NCBI RefSeq assembly: GCF_037038585.1
Contig: NC_092521.1
Location: 71,352,898-71,416,897, forward strand
From: Patagioenas fasciata
Taxonomy: Eukaryota > Chordata > Aves > Columbiformes > Columbidae
Direction of reading: 5' to 3'
Length of the DNA stretch: 64,000 nt
Below are positions 1 to 9,956 of the stretch, piece after piece. The notes below the pieces were generated by a model, which ran no database searches, had not been told where the DNA came from, and worked only from the letters and a program-made list of their open reading frames with translations. Numbering within the stretch: position 1 is the first letter of the stretch; each line of letters opens with the position of its first letter. Both the position numbers and the translations under genes were made by a program.

Positions 1-3000
1 CAATGGAGTCTTTTGTTATGGTTTTGAAAGAAAATTTTTCTTAATTCATCTAGGTCTCTTCCTCTAATGCATTCCTTACAGTAATTTCCAATATATTCTT
101 ACAAAGCGTAAGATAACAACTTTCACATTTTTATTCTCTCTCCTTTCAAATATGCTTGACCTTATGCTTCAAATAACCCTACCTGCACAAAAGACATAAA
201 CATGACCTCCCTGCCCCAAACCTAAAATAGCAGATCTGATTTTGTATGTTACTGTTGTCAAAGACTAATAAAGATCTGATGCTATGAACAGATGTTACCT
301 TACCAAACCTTTTAATTTCATAGATAAATCTTCTTTCCAAAACCATTGCTTTTACTTCCCATTTCCGTTTTTGTACACACCAACCAAACTGCCAAAAAAG
401 TTAGTATCTCCCCTATAACTGATCAAATGCTATTCTATTTCAAAGCTCCCCCCGCAAATGCTATTAAAGGTAGCTCAGCTCCCACATATATTTCCACAGA
501 TAAGTAACTGAGTGCTTATTCTGAAGATGTTTTTTCTTTGTCTAGATTCATGCCTCAGTTGTTTTAGATATCCAAAACCAGGAACCAGAGATAAATGTCT
601 AGGGAAAAAAAATGCTTCCTTCTATTACATCAATAAAAAGAAATAATGGACCTTTAATAATCCATATCACAGCCTCAGTCCTGCATTGAATGCTGATGTT
701 GAGGCTCCCCACTTTACTGTTTCATACCTATCATATCACTCGTATTTGTTGCCATAAGTATTTACATAATCAAACATTTCACATACTGTAATGGCAAGTC
801 ACCAGAACTTTAAACATCATGACAAAAACTAGAATTTTGCCATAGTGAATGCTCTAGAGAAAAATCAAAGATTAGTTATGGTTTAGGATGTCTGAAAACA
901 TGGAAAATCATGATTAAAAAAAAAAAAAAAAAAAAAAAGAGATGTCTCAGCTGTATTTTGGACAAACTACCCCTGCAGGCCTGGCTCTACATGAAGCAAC
1001 TGGAATAATCAGTTAATGGGGCATAATAGCCAAACTAAGGTCTGTGCTGTTGGTTAGAAACTCGACAGGAATCCAAAATTAAACAGAAAAAATGCTTAGC
1101 ATCAGAGGCTCAGCTGTGTTCATTGTTTTCTGGTAAAACCAAAATAGCGTTACGATCTCTTCCTGCCTCTCAGCCATCCTCAAGCATCACAAATATGTAT
1201 TTTCTAACAAACAGATCCTTATGACTTCTCAGCACAGCTTTTCTTTATTTAGACAACAATTTTCCAATTTTCTTCTAGGACTGTAAGGGTGTGAAAGCCC
1301 TTAAGCCTATTGTGCACTGTGCAGTGATGCTGTGTCCAGTTCGCCCAGAAATTTGCAGGAAAGTTTGGAATTTCCTGTGCTAATCTCTGCTCAGAGGAAG
1401 AGTTCTAACAGCCTTCCCGGCAGGACCCTAACAAAAGCACAGTTCATAGGTACATAATTCCCTTTTCGGACCTCTGCTGTTTTTTTCCTTATCAATGCAG
1501 TTCTCCTGAAGGCCAAGTTTCTTCAGATGGAAAAATCTGGAAGCCTCAGGTGAACCTGAACAGTTGGTCTTCCTCATACCTTTTTAGCCCCACGGTGTAA
1601 AAAAGATAGCTTGTTAAATCCAACTTTGGTCACTGATTCAGAATGCAGGCTCTGCTCTGATGGGTTCTTCAGATGGCAGTCAGCTCTTCTGCTTGTTAGG
1701 TTTCAAACACAGGAATATTGACAACAAAGTCCTCACCAAGGACTGGTTATCTCTAGATGAACGTATAGCATTATTTGATCAATCCTAGTAATTCTTTTGC
1801 GATTTTTGATGTCACAAAATAAATCAAAGCTATGAAAAAGAAGAAAGCAGAGAGTCTAGTAAAGTGAGGTAAATACCTAATCCTAGCTATTAAAAACTCT
1901 ATAAACCTCAGTCTTTCATTGTAGCGAATTCCAAAAAGCTTTGGCAGAGCCATTCATTGAAATGCTGGTAAGATGTGTCACTGTAAATCACACAGAAGCT
2001 CCCTTGAGAATGTTTGCTAAGTGTGGTTAACACAGCTCTGATGGGACACCCAGGGATAGAGACAGGGATGGTCGCTGTGCAGTATTAATGAAAAAAATGC
2101 ACATCAAAATGTGAAACACATTAATTTGAAAATTGGGATAAATACTTGGTTTTGGTTTGTATATATAGGGGCTCCTGCAGAGCACCTGTTTAGTGCTCAA
2201 GGCAGCACTGAGAACTTCTGAACTACCTGCCTCTACTTCCTCAGTGGAGGGAAGAATGAGAGACGGAGGGTTTTTTTTAATGCTTATATAACCAGAAATC
2301 ACTGCATACAATAACAACATAAATCTAGTGCAAGTTCTTTGCCACTCCTTGCATTTTTCCCTGACTCTATCCATTGTGTGGTTGGAAAAAGCTAGGTTTA
2401 CTTTAAAAAGGAAAAAAAAAAAAAGAAAAAAACCAAAAACAAAAACATGGAAGAATTTGTTTAAAAGTCTACCACTTAAGAAACAACATGTCAGACCACA
2501 GATTGAGAGCACTCAATTTGGACCAGGGCAGAAAACCTTAGGAGGTGCCATCAGCAAAGCACTTAAAATGTCATGTTAGCAGGACGGAATTTCCCCCAGG
2601 CTTTTTGGTGTTTTTCCACCACGGTCAAAGAAAGAAGTTTTGAGCAAAGCAAACCTGCTGGTGGTCAGGACAGGCATTTTAAAGTACACTGCAGCAGCCA
2701 CATACGCCTAAACCAACCTCCAGCCTTTCCTATTTAGTAGTCATTATCAACTTATTTATTTATTTATTTAGCAAAAGGCACATTAGGCTGTGTTTTACTC
2801 TTCTTAAAAACTATTTTAACATAAAGCAGATTTGGGTCTTTGTTTGTTTTGAACCACAAATGAAAAAGCAATAGATTTAGCTTGGAATAAGGTTGCCAAA
2901 CGGATGAAAAAGGCCTGCAAGTTTTTCTTCTGGTTGCCCTTCGCATTTATGGTCAACTTTTCCCAGCTCTAAAACCCAAAGTCTGCTCTCAATTAGCCGG

Positions 3001-5247
3001 GCATAAATCAGAGCAACCCCATTGACTTCAGACGGCTTTTCTGGATATAGAGCATTGTGAGACAGAACAGAAATTGGCCAATATTGTCTTTTTTTTTGTT
3101 TTACCGGCACCATGGATTTTTCTCTTTTTGGAAGACTTATCGGTAGACACAAAGCAGATGACTGTGGACAACCTGTTTGATGTGGTAAACAAAAGCAAAG
3201 TAACTGCCAAACCAGCTGACAGAGTTAGAAAGAGAAGAAACATGAACACTGTGGGAAGGAGAATGCTGAGGAAGAACTTGAATGTTCTACCGATTTCGGT
3301 AGTGAAGTCCAAAAATAACCAAGAATATTGCCCCAAACAAAATTTAATAGAGAGTAAGAGTGTGATTTTAATCTCTAACCATGTCCATTAGAAGCAATTC
3401 CACCAAACTTGATCATGTTAATCCACTGCAAAACCAGACATAGACATCTGCAACCACACACGAAGCTTGGACACCAGCAGGAGCAACACAATAAGAGTAT
3501 CATTAATTTTGTTAGATATTTCCTATTGTTAAAGAAAATGTAGTGAAGGAATAAAGAGACTGAAACCCTTTTTGTAGACTATTTTTCAGAAAATACAGCA
3601 CTTGAAAAACTTACTGCTAACCTTTTTCCTTTCTCAAGAGGAACTAGGATTATGAACCAAAAGAGTCATTGGCAGAAGACAGATCTTTCCTGGATGACCA
3701 AAAAGTTACTTTCAGTTTAGAGAGGTATCAAGTAATTTTTATCTCTTTGTAAAGATTCCTCTCTACAGTATTAACAATGGAAGCACAAGGGACAAAAGAA
3801 GCATTGCTTTTGAAAAAAAACAAAACCAAAAAACAGGTGATGCCTATACCATATTTTAGCATATGATTTTAAAATTTCATTACAAATTGCAGCAAGGTCT
3901 AAACTTATGTTGTATTAAAATTCTTTAAACGAATGAATATGTTTTTTCGGATACCACATGCTCAAATTTGAAAACTTGATTCCAGTAGGAACAATGCAGA
4001 AAGAAAAACCTCTTTTCACTTAAGGTTAATCGAAAATTTCTATATGTGTAAAAACTTTGTATGAGTCATTCAAGTTCACTATTTTTCTGTTTAAATGTTT
4101 ATGAAGAGCAGCCATGAAGCTTTCATTTTTTGTCCCAGTTTAGCTATTAGATGTAGAGATACTGTTGCATTCATCTGGACTATTTCACTCAGAGCTGAGA
4201 GACTCACTGGGGTATGATAAAGCAGGAAGGCTGGTTTTCCTCTTCCTACCACAACTACAGATTTGGGCTGACGATGAGACTAAAAATGTGAAGGACAGAA
4301 TCTGATTTTCTGAAATGCTTGTTTACTGGAAACCCAGTGAGATTTATAGAAGAGCCAACAGTTGACTACCTTCTTGTCATGGCAACTTTAATAATTTAAC
4401 TGGGCATAGAACTTGCATCTTTGGGTGCCAGAACATATTCTGTGGTCTGTAATGTCCAGTGGGAAAAAAAAGAAAAGCAAACAAATTATTTGCTAGCTAC
4501 AAGTAATACTCCCTGTCTCTACCTAGTAAGAAGGTTGGAGAATAGTGGGGGGAGGGGAGGGATGTGAAAAGGATTTTTATTAATCTAATATGTGAAGTGA
4601 ATATCAGTGTTACATACGATCATAACTGAATACTTCTTTCATTACAGAGGCAGGTGAGCAAGTTAGAAATTCAAACTGGAGTTGAAGAGAATTTAATTAT
4701 TTTCCTAGAGAAGATTTCAAGGACAACTGCAACATTAAATTAAATTTGCCTGCTTAAATGAAGACTGTTTTCCTGCATTTAAACTTAAATAATGCTTTAA
4801 ATTATGTCACTGTCCAAGCGGGTGTGGAGCGGAACTGGATAATTTTCTTCAAAAAAGTAGGATAATTATTCATGCTATATTGGTGAAAAAATAATTCAAA
4901 CAACTTAAGAAACTAACCTGCCATGTTTCTATTCCCCTGAAACTAAAAAACAGCTGAAACACAAAGTCATTAGGAGTTACTGAAGACTGCAAGATAAAGC
5001 TAGTAAGCAAACATTAATAGCGAGAAAGAGTATTGGCAGAAGTTGTTATCCTGCGTGACTTGTAAGAGAATCAGCATTTTCTGTACAGTTGAAGTATCTC
5101 CTTATTTCCAACCCAAATTCATCATTTAAGAAAATCAGTCATATCTACTGCACAGCCATAGATACAGATTCCCAGTCATGAAGCGGGGCGCAAGATCATG
5201 CACGAGGCCTTCCATGCAGAGCAGCTGAAGCTCCCAGCTGTACTCAC
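1..5247 (-). other. FHOD3 intron downstream of the acidic exon (partial)
   Basis: I found no further FHOD3 exon here on the minus strand. Conspicuous items are an A-run at 916-938, a short TTTA repeat near 2753-2770, an A-rich tract near 2409-2444 and a G-rich purine stretch near 4546-4562. Several 60-160 codon open frames occur, but none shows recognisable protein sequence. One of them, 3074-3391 on the plus strand, is noted under findings. The intron continues beyond the left edge of the window. Confidence 0.7.
916..938. repeat. poly(A) tract, 23 nt
   Basis: An uninterrupted run of about 23 A residues follows TGATT. No retroposed body is recognisable immediately upstream, so I call it a simple repeat and not a retrogene tail. 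Confidence 0.9.
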
Positions 5248-5334
5248 AATGAAGACGCTTTAAACTCAGCCTCAAATGCACTGTCATCCTCGTCATCAGA
5301 CTCTAAGGCCATGGGGCCCTCAGCCGCCAGCCCA
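5248..5334 (-). CDS. FHOD3: FHOD3 acidic 87-bp exon, probable alternative cassette (sixth exon in window)
   Basis: The acceptor is atcactttctattggctgggtctttag and the donor is ATT|GTGAGTA. The leading T completes the AG left by the previous exon to give serine. Then come 28 codons (GLAAEGPMALESDDEDDS and on to EAEFKASS) plus two bases, so the exon is phase 2 at both ends and 87 bp long. Including or skipping it therefore keeps frame. ESDDEDD fits the casein kinase 2 pattern S-x-x-D/E. FHOD3 is known to have muscle-regulated optional exons after the FH3 region, and this may be one of them. That equivalence is inferred from position, not proven. Phase agreement, good splice sites and biased acidic coding support it. 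The polypyrimidine tract is only moderate. Confidence 0.75.
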
Positions 5335-7172
5335 CTAAAGACCCAGCCAATAGAAAGTGATGGAAAACAAGTATGAATGTGTTGCCAAATGCAAGAATTT
5401 AAAAAAACAAAAATAAAAGCAGCCATTATGCAGTAAATGACACACAATTACTGTTTAAATTCTCTGGAGTCTTATATTTTCATATTGCCTGAAGCCATTA
5501 AGCTTTAGGCAGCTCAGTTTACTTTGCAAGAAGGGCTGCTCTACATGTAACACAGGATTTTAAGGCTCTATGCTAACATCAGGACTAGCGTGGTCAGCAG
5601 CATCAGGGAAGTGACCGTCCCCCTGCACTTGGCATTGGTGAGGCCACACCTCGAATCCTGTGTTCAGTTTTGGGCCCCTCACTACAAGAAAGACACTGAG
5701 GTGTTGGAGAGAGTTCAGAGAAGGGCAATGAAGCTGGTGAGGGGCCTGGAGCACAAGTCTGATGAGGGGCGGCTGAGGGAACTGGGGGTGTTTCGCCTGG
5801 AGAAAAGGAGGCTGAGGGGAGAACTTGTCATTGTCTACAACTACCTGAAAGGAGGTTGTAGCATGGAGGGTGTTGGTCTCTTCTCCCAAGTAGCAAGTGA
5901 TAGGACGAGAGGAAATGGCCTCAAGTTGTGCCAGCGGAGTTTTACATTGGATATTACGAAAAATTTCTTCACAGAAAGGTTTGTCAGGCATTGGAACAAG
6001 CTGCCCAGGGAAGTGGTGGAGTCACCATCCCTGGAAGTATTTAAAAGATGTGTAGATGAGGTTCTTAGGGACAGAGTTTAGTGCCAGTGTTAGGTTAACG
6101 GTTGGACTTGATGATCTTAAAAAGTTTTTTCCAACCAAAATGATTCTATGATCCAGTGCTATCCAACGGAAACCTCCAAAGAACTTCCCAAATGTTATAA
6201 TCAACACAAGATATGCTCGTCATGGAGCACGCTTAGGTTCTGCAAATTGCACCTTCAGCTCCGGGATGACAGTGTCCAGCTTTAGCTATCTGCAAGGTAT
6301 CTTCACCTGAGCTAGTCAGCCAGATTCCCTTTATAGTAAACATAGAGAAACAGCCAGTTTCAGAGCACAATTCATCTTAGTTGAAATTTCAGGCATGTAG
6401 AACATGTTAGGTAACTGAAGGCCTACCAGTGCTTGCTGCACTCCACTGACATCAAAGGGAGGCAAGCTGATCAGATGTCTAACTTAGTCAAAATTAATTC
6501 CAGCCCTCCTGTGCACCAGTCAGACATGCTGTCGATCTGCAGCTCCCTTTTTTCCTAAGCCTGCACAGCCCAAGCCAGTATTATGGTACTGGCAATGACA
6601 CTAGCTGCCACTGACTCCAGTGTTGCAGACAGCGGCTCAAGTAGTCATTACCATCTCTCTTTCAGTAATCACAAAACATTATATGTATTCACTACTATGG
6701 TGTAGCCTCAAAGGAAAACATTTATTCTGAAATGCTGATTGCAAAGGGGAGGAAAAAAAAAGAATGAACTGTAACATATACAGGACAAATAACTCTCCAT
6801 TAATGTGTCTATGCCTTTGTTACAATCTTCTATTATATGAGTATACTGAATATAAAATTTGTCGATGGATTAAATTAAGCTTGGTTACTTCCCATATCAA
6901 ATGCTCTACCTCATGTGGTTTGGGTCCATTTACTTGGGCAGATGGTGCCAAAGAACTTAGCTATGTAGCTAAGTCACTTACAAATCCATTTTCTTTTCCT
7001 TGTTGGTGGTTTTGTTTGTTTGTTTTAACTTTAAATATGCTTTTTGCTTTCTTAATTCAATGGAAAGAGGGAAACAAAGAATAGAAAGGTCTGTCAGATT
7101 AATAAAGTGCAATGAACATAACAGAAAGTAATAAGGGAAAAGAAAGGAATATTCCTCAGCTCATCCACTTAC
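5335..7172 (-). other. FHOD3 intron between linker exon and acidic exon
   Basis: This is a 1,838-bp phase-2 intron, GTAAGT to TTTAG. Its only recognisable content is the CR1 3' fragment at 5575-6152, inserted antisense to the gene, about 240 bp from the acidic exon acceptor on its upstream (transcription) side. Nothing else in it was identified. Confidence 0.8.
5575..6152 (+). mobile_element. CR1 LINE 3' fragment (ATTCTATG-tailed subfamily)
   Basis: This is a 5'-truncated CR1 non-LTR retrotransposon. A frame at 5590-6081 reads as the C-terminal part of CR1 ORF2. Visible motifs include [59 protein letters not shown] and [20 protein letters not shown] short 3' UTR follows (GGTTGGACTTGATGATCTTA) and ends in TGATTCTATGAT, the terminal repeat unit of this subfamily. 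The fragment lacks the endonuclease and the catalytic reverse transcriptase core, so it is a dead copy. Its frame is still open, although it contains substitutions relative to the long copy at 41-44 kb. The [18 protein letters not shown] wording is shared with the fragment at 46 kb. It is antisense to FHOD3. Confidence 0.95.
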
Positions 7173-7411
7173 CTCTCACTGTGATCTTCAACGTGCTGTC
7201 CGTGCCCCAGCACAAAGCCAGGGTTTGACTGGCTGCAGGGACTAGCAGGGGCTGATAAAGTGCTTTTGACGTTCTGTACCGAGTGCCTGCGGCTCCGTCG
7301 GCGCTCCAGCCCCCTTCGCTCACCAGCGCCAAGACTGGCCCTTCTCCGGTCCTTGCGCCCGCTGGGAGGGGGATCAGTGCTCTCATCTCCATCCTCATGT
7401 CTTAGTGTCAT
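7173..7411 (-). CDS. FHOD3: FHOD3 coding exon, basic serine-rich linker after FH3 (fifth exon in window)
   Basis: This is a 239-bp exon. Its acceptor is ttcctttctttctcag and its donor AGAG|GTAAGT is near perfect. It starts in phase 0 with MTLRHEDGDESTDPPPSG and closes in phase 2 after 79 codons. Next comes an arginine-rich patch containing DRRRAS and ERRRSRRHSVQ. It offers RRxS-type sites suited to basophilic kinases. A Ser/Pro stretch (TLSAPASPCSQS) follows. The methionine at the exon start is internal, not an initiator. The last 15 or so residues (GFVLGHGQHVEDHSE) are not ones I can match from memory, so a shorter alternative donor inside this exon is possible. Reading past the donor meets TAA at once, so an unspliced message would truncate. 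The exon is locally GC-rich. A second long open frame on the same strand here is an overlap artefact. Confidence 0.93.
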
Positions 7412-9812
7412 CTGAGAAAGAAAGGAAGGTGAGGCTTCTGATGCAGTTCCTTTAAGGTACCACAGGCCTTTACATCTAGGACTTAAAAATTAACTGATCT
7501 CAACAAGATTAACTCCTATTAGTGTCACCATTTTTATAGCTTTCCCTGTAAGTTGCTGTCTTATCCATTAGTGCAGGGTAGCAGCTCTAATAATGGAATT
7601 ATATACTGACATCTTATATAGAACACTACAGGACCTGTAACAACACATTTGTACATCTCCTGGTTTTTGGTGTGTGGTGGGTTTTTTCAGTTGTTTTGTT
7701 TCTTTTTTATTTTTTTAAAATAGGACTTAATTTTCAAGGAAGCTGGGGAGTGTTGGACACATAGTCCTCTTTATTTCTTTCCAAAATATTCAGGTGAAGT
7801 CTTGGCTCTAGTGAAACCAACAAGAAAAAACCAAACAACCTCTCATGCACTGACTGATTGAACATTTCCTCATGTTCAGACATGACACTTGGTCAAGTGG
7901 AAGTTACCATCTACTACTTCAGAAAGTATTTTAGAAAAGTGCTGTAATTTCTTCCCAGCCAAGGAAGAGATCAACAGATGTTTAAGTAACTGCATGCCTC
8001 TTAAAAATCTCCATTTTAGCAGCTCTCCCTGCAAAGTAAACACAGAGAAAAAAAGGAAAGAAAGGAAAGAAAGGAAAGAAAGGAAAGAAAGGAAAGAAAG
8101 AAAGAAAATCAAACCAAACAAACCCCATCCTATTTCTGTGAACTGGTACCACAATGGATTATAAGAAAAAAACACAGACCACATGTCCCCTCTAAGCTTC
8201 CAGATTTTTAGGTTAGCAGGATTATTTTTACATATGCCTTTTGGTGGAAAAGACAGTATTTCCTGCCAGTTCAGAAGCACTGTCAATACAGAGGAACACA
8301 TGTATAATATCAGAGAAGAATGACCCTGAGAATAGCACGGCCACGATGACATTTGACAGAAGCTTCCAAGACAGGTTGGGAGGTCATCAGCTGGAAACAG
8401 TAGAGGAGTGAAATACAGGTGCAACGCCTAGCATATTGAACCACAGCATATCGTTGACATGCCGTGACATACCTCTGACAGAAACAAAGCAAGTGCTACC
8501 CAACGGTACATGACAGGGTATCACTGGCAGAAACAAATTAAATTACTGGTGGATGTCATCTGATACGCAGCATAACATTTAAGTAATCTTTATATGAGAA
8601 AGATCCATTCAAATACGCAGAGGTACAGAAGAGGGTGATGTGGGTGATTTGAAGAATGTGTATCTTCTTGTTTCTATCAGTCTTTTTATTCTGATAATTC
8701 TTACCAGAAGTGACGTTAACAAAACAAAGGTAGGGGAAAGAAGAGATTTTTTTCAGGTAAAGAACAACATTAGCAAAAAAAGAAAGAATGTGCATAGTCA
8801 TGTCTAAATTTAGTCCGGTGAGCAAGAGAAAGCTGGTACCCAAGTAAACCAATTGCTAATTTTTCAATCTTATCTTTCAGTAGGCACAGCATGTGTAAAA
8901 CCCCCTGTTTTTAAGATTAATGATCACCTTTTAAAAGGATTTTATGTCCTGATGCCTCTGACAATAGTAAAAGAAAGAACATGGAGACCTTTCATTCTGA
9001 TGTTCCTATTTGGGTCTAAATCTTCCTGCAAACTGCTGCATATAAAACTTAACTCTGCTAAAGATACTGAAGTGACATGGGTGTAAAGTTGATTAGGAAA
9101 ATGAAGAATCAAATCTACCAAATCCTTTGCTGGGCTTAGATGGAAACAAATTCATTTCATTACACCAGAACATGAATCCACATTTACATTCGCATTAGCT
9201 TCAGCCTAAGCCTCCCCACTCCAACACTTCTCAAAGTCTGAAAAGAGGCTAATTGTTAAGAAACTGGATATCCTACCCTTAAATATAAATACTTCAGAAG
9301 TAGTTATTTTATACTTAGGTACCGAATGTGGAGTCACTCATTACTCCATTGCTGCACACTCTATAGAATTTGGTCCAGTGTAAACTCTTAAACAAGGACT
9401 TGCTGGGTATTCAGCTGCAGAACAAGTGGCATTTGCAAAGCTGAGCTCAGCCAAACCTTTTCCATGAGCTGAAAACTTTTGCATATGGAAAGAACTTATA
9501 CTTCAGGATGTGTAACTAGCAGTCTGAGAAAGGTTTAATTGCAGGCAGAACTGCCTCTAAGGAGACTAGTAAATATGATGGTTTGCCTTGGAGTATGCCC
9601 CAGCTTTACCATGAAACACATTTGCATTAAACACAGCTATGTAGCGTAGTAGGTCACATATACGAATGTGTATAATACTTCTAGAGACCAGATGTTTTTC
9701 TTTTAAAACAAAATAGATAACCGAATTTCACCTAGGTTACATTTTCCCCCTCCTCTTGGCTTTGAAGTTTGCACAAGCTGTAAGATGCATAAAACAGGGC
9801 ATGTTATGTTAC
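7412..9812 (-). other. FHOD3 intron between end-of-FH3 exon and linker exon
   Basis: This is a 2,401-bp phase-0 intron, GTAACA to CTCAG. It contains the purine minisatellite at 8055-8107 and otherwise no recognisable repeat. No internal exon was found. Confidence 0.8.
8055..8107. repeat. 9-bp purine minisatellite (GGAAAGAAA)n
   Basis: There are five near-perfect copies of GGAAAGAAA followed by AAGAAAGAAA. The tract is strand-asymmetric, with all purines on the plus strand and therefore a polypyrimidine (TTTCTTTCC) tract in the FHOD3 transcript. It lies in the intron upstream of the linker exon, about 650 bp from its acceptor. Confidence 0.92.
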
Positions 9813-9956
9813 CTCATAAATGTTAAATTGCTCAACTAAGTCCAAATCTGTTCCTTTCTTGTTCAAGTGTCTCTGTGAAATGGCTTCAATGCCTAGCTCT
9901 TCCAGACAGTCCACGACGTCGTAGAAAGAGTCTTGATCTGGCAACCCCAACAGCGT
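9813..9956 (-). CDS. FHOD3: FHOD3 coding exon, end of FH3 region (fourth exon in window)
   Basis: This is a 144-bp exon of exactly 48 codons, phase 0 at both ends. The acceptor is cctttgattcttag and the donor is GAG|GTAACA. The peptide starts [20 protein letters not shown], contains [17 protein letters not shown] and ends FNIYE. This is the most diagnostic FHOD sequence in the window. The [10 protein letters not shown] wording is, to my knowledge, closer to FHOD3 than to FHOD1. It forms the C-terminal end of the FH3 fold before the linker. Because it is a multiple of three with symmetric phase, skipping would keep frame, but the high conservation argues for constitutive use. Confidence 0.95.

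Noticed and set aside
2250..2320. Possible extra FHOD3 exon on the minus strand, with acceptor TTGTATGCAG and donor GGCAG|GTAGTT.
   Set aside because: In the phase required after the acidic exon it meets TAA within nine codons, and the peptide in other phases is unfamiliar.
2027..2512. 161-codon minus-strand frame with a hydrophobic N-terminal part.
   Set aside because: The hydrophobic part is translation of an A/T-rich tract (phenylalanine run), and there is no family motif, splice structure or promoter evidence.
7156..7398. Second long open frame on the minus strand over the linker exon.
   Set aside because: It is a different reading frame of the real exon; only the frame starting MTLRHEDGDE matches FHOD3 and the splice phases.
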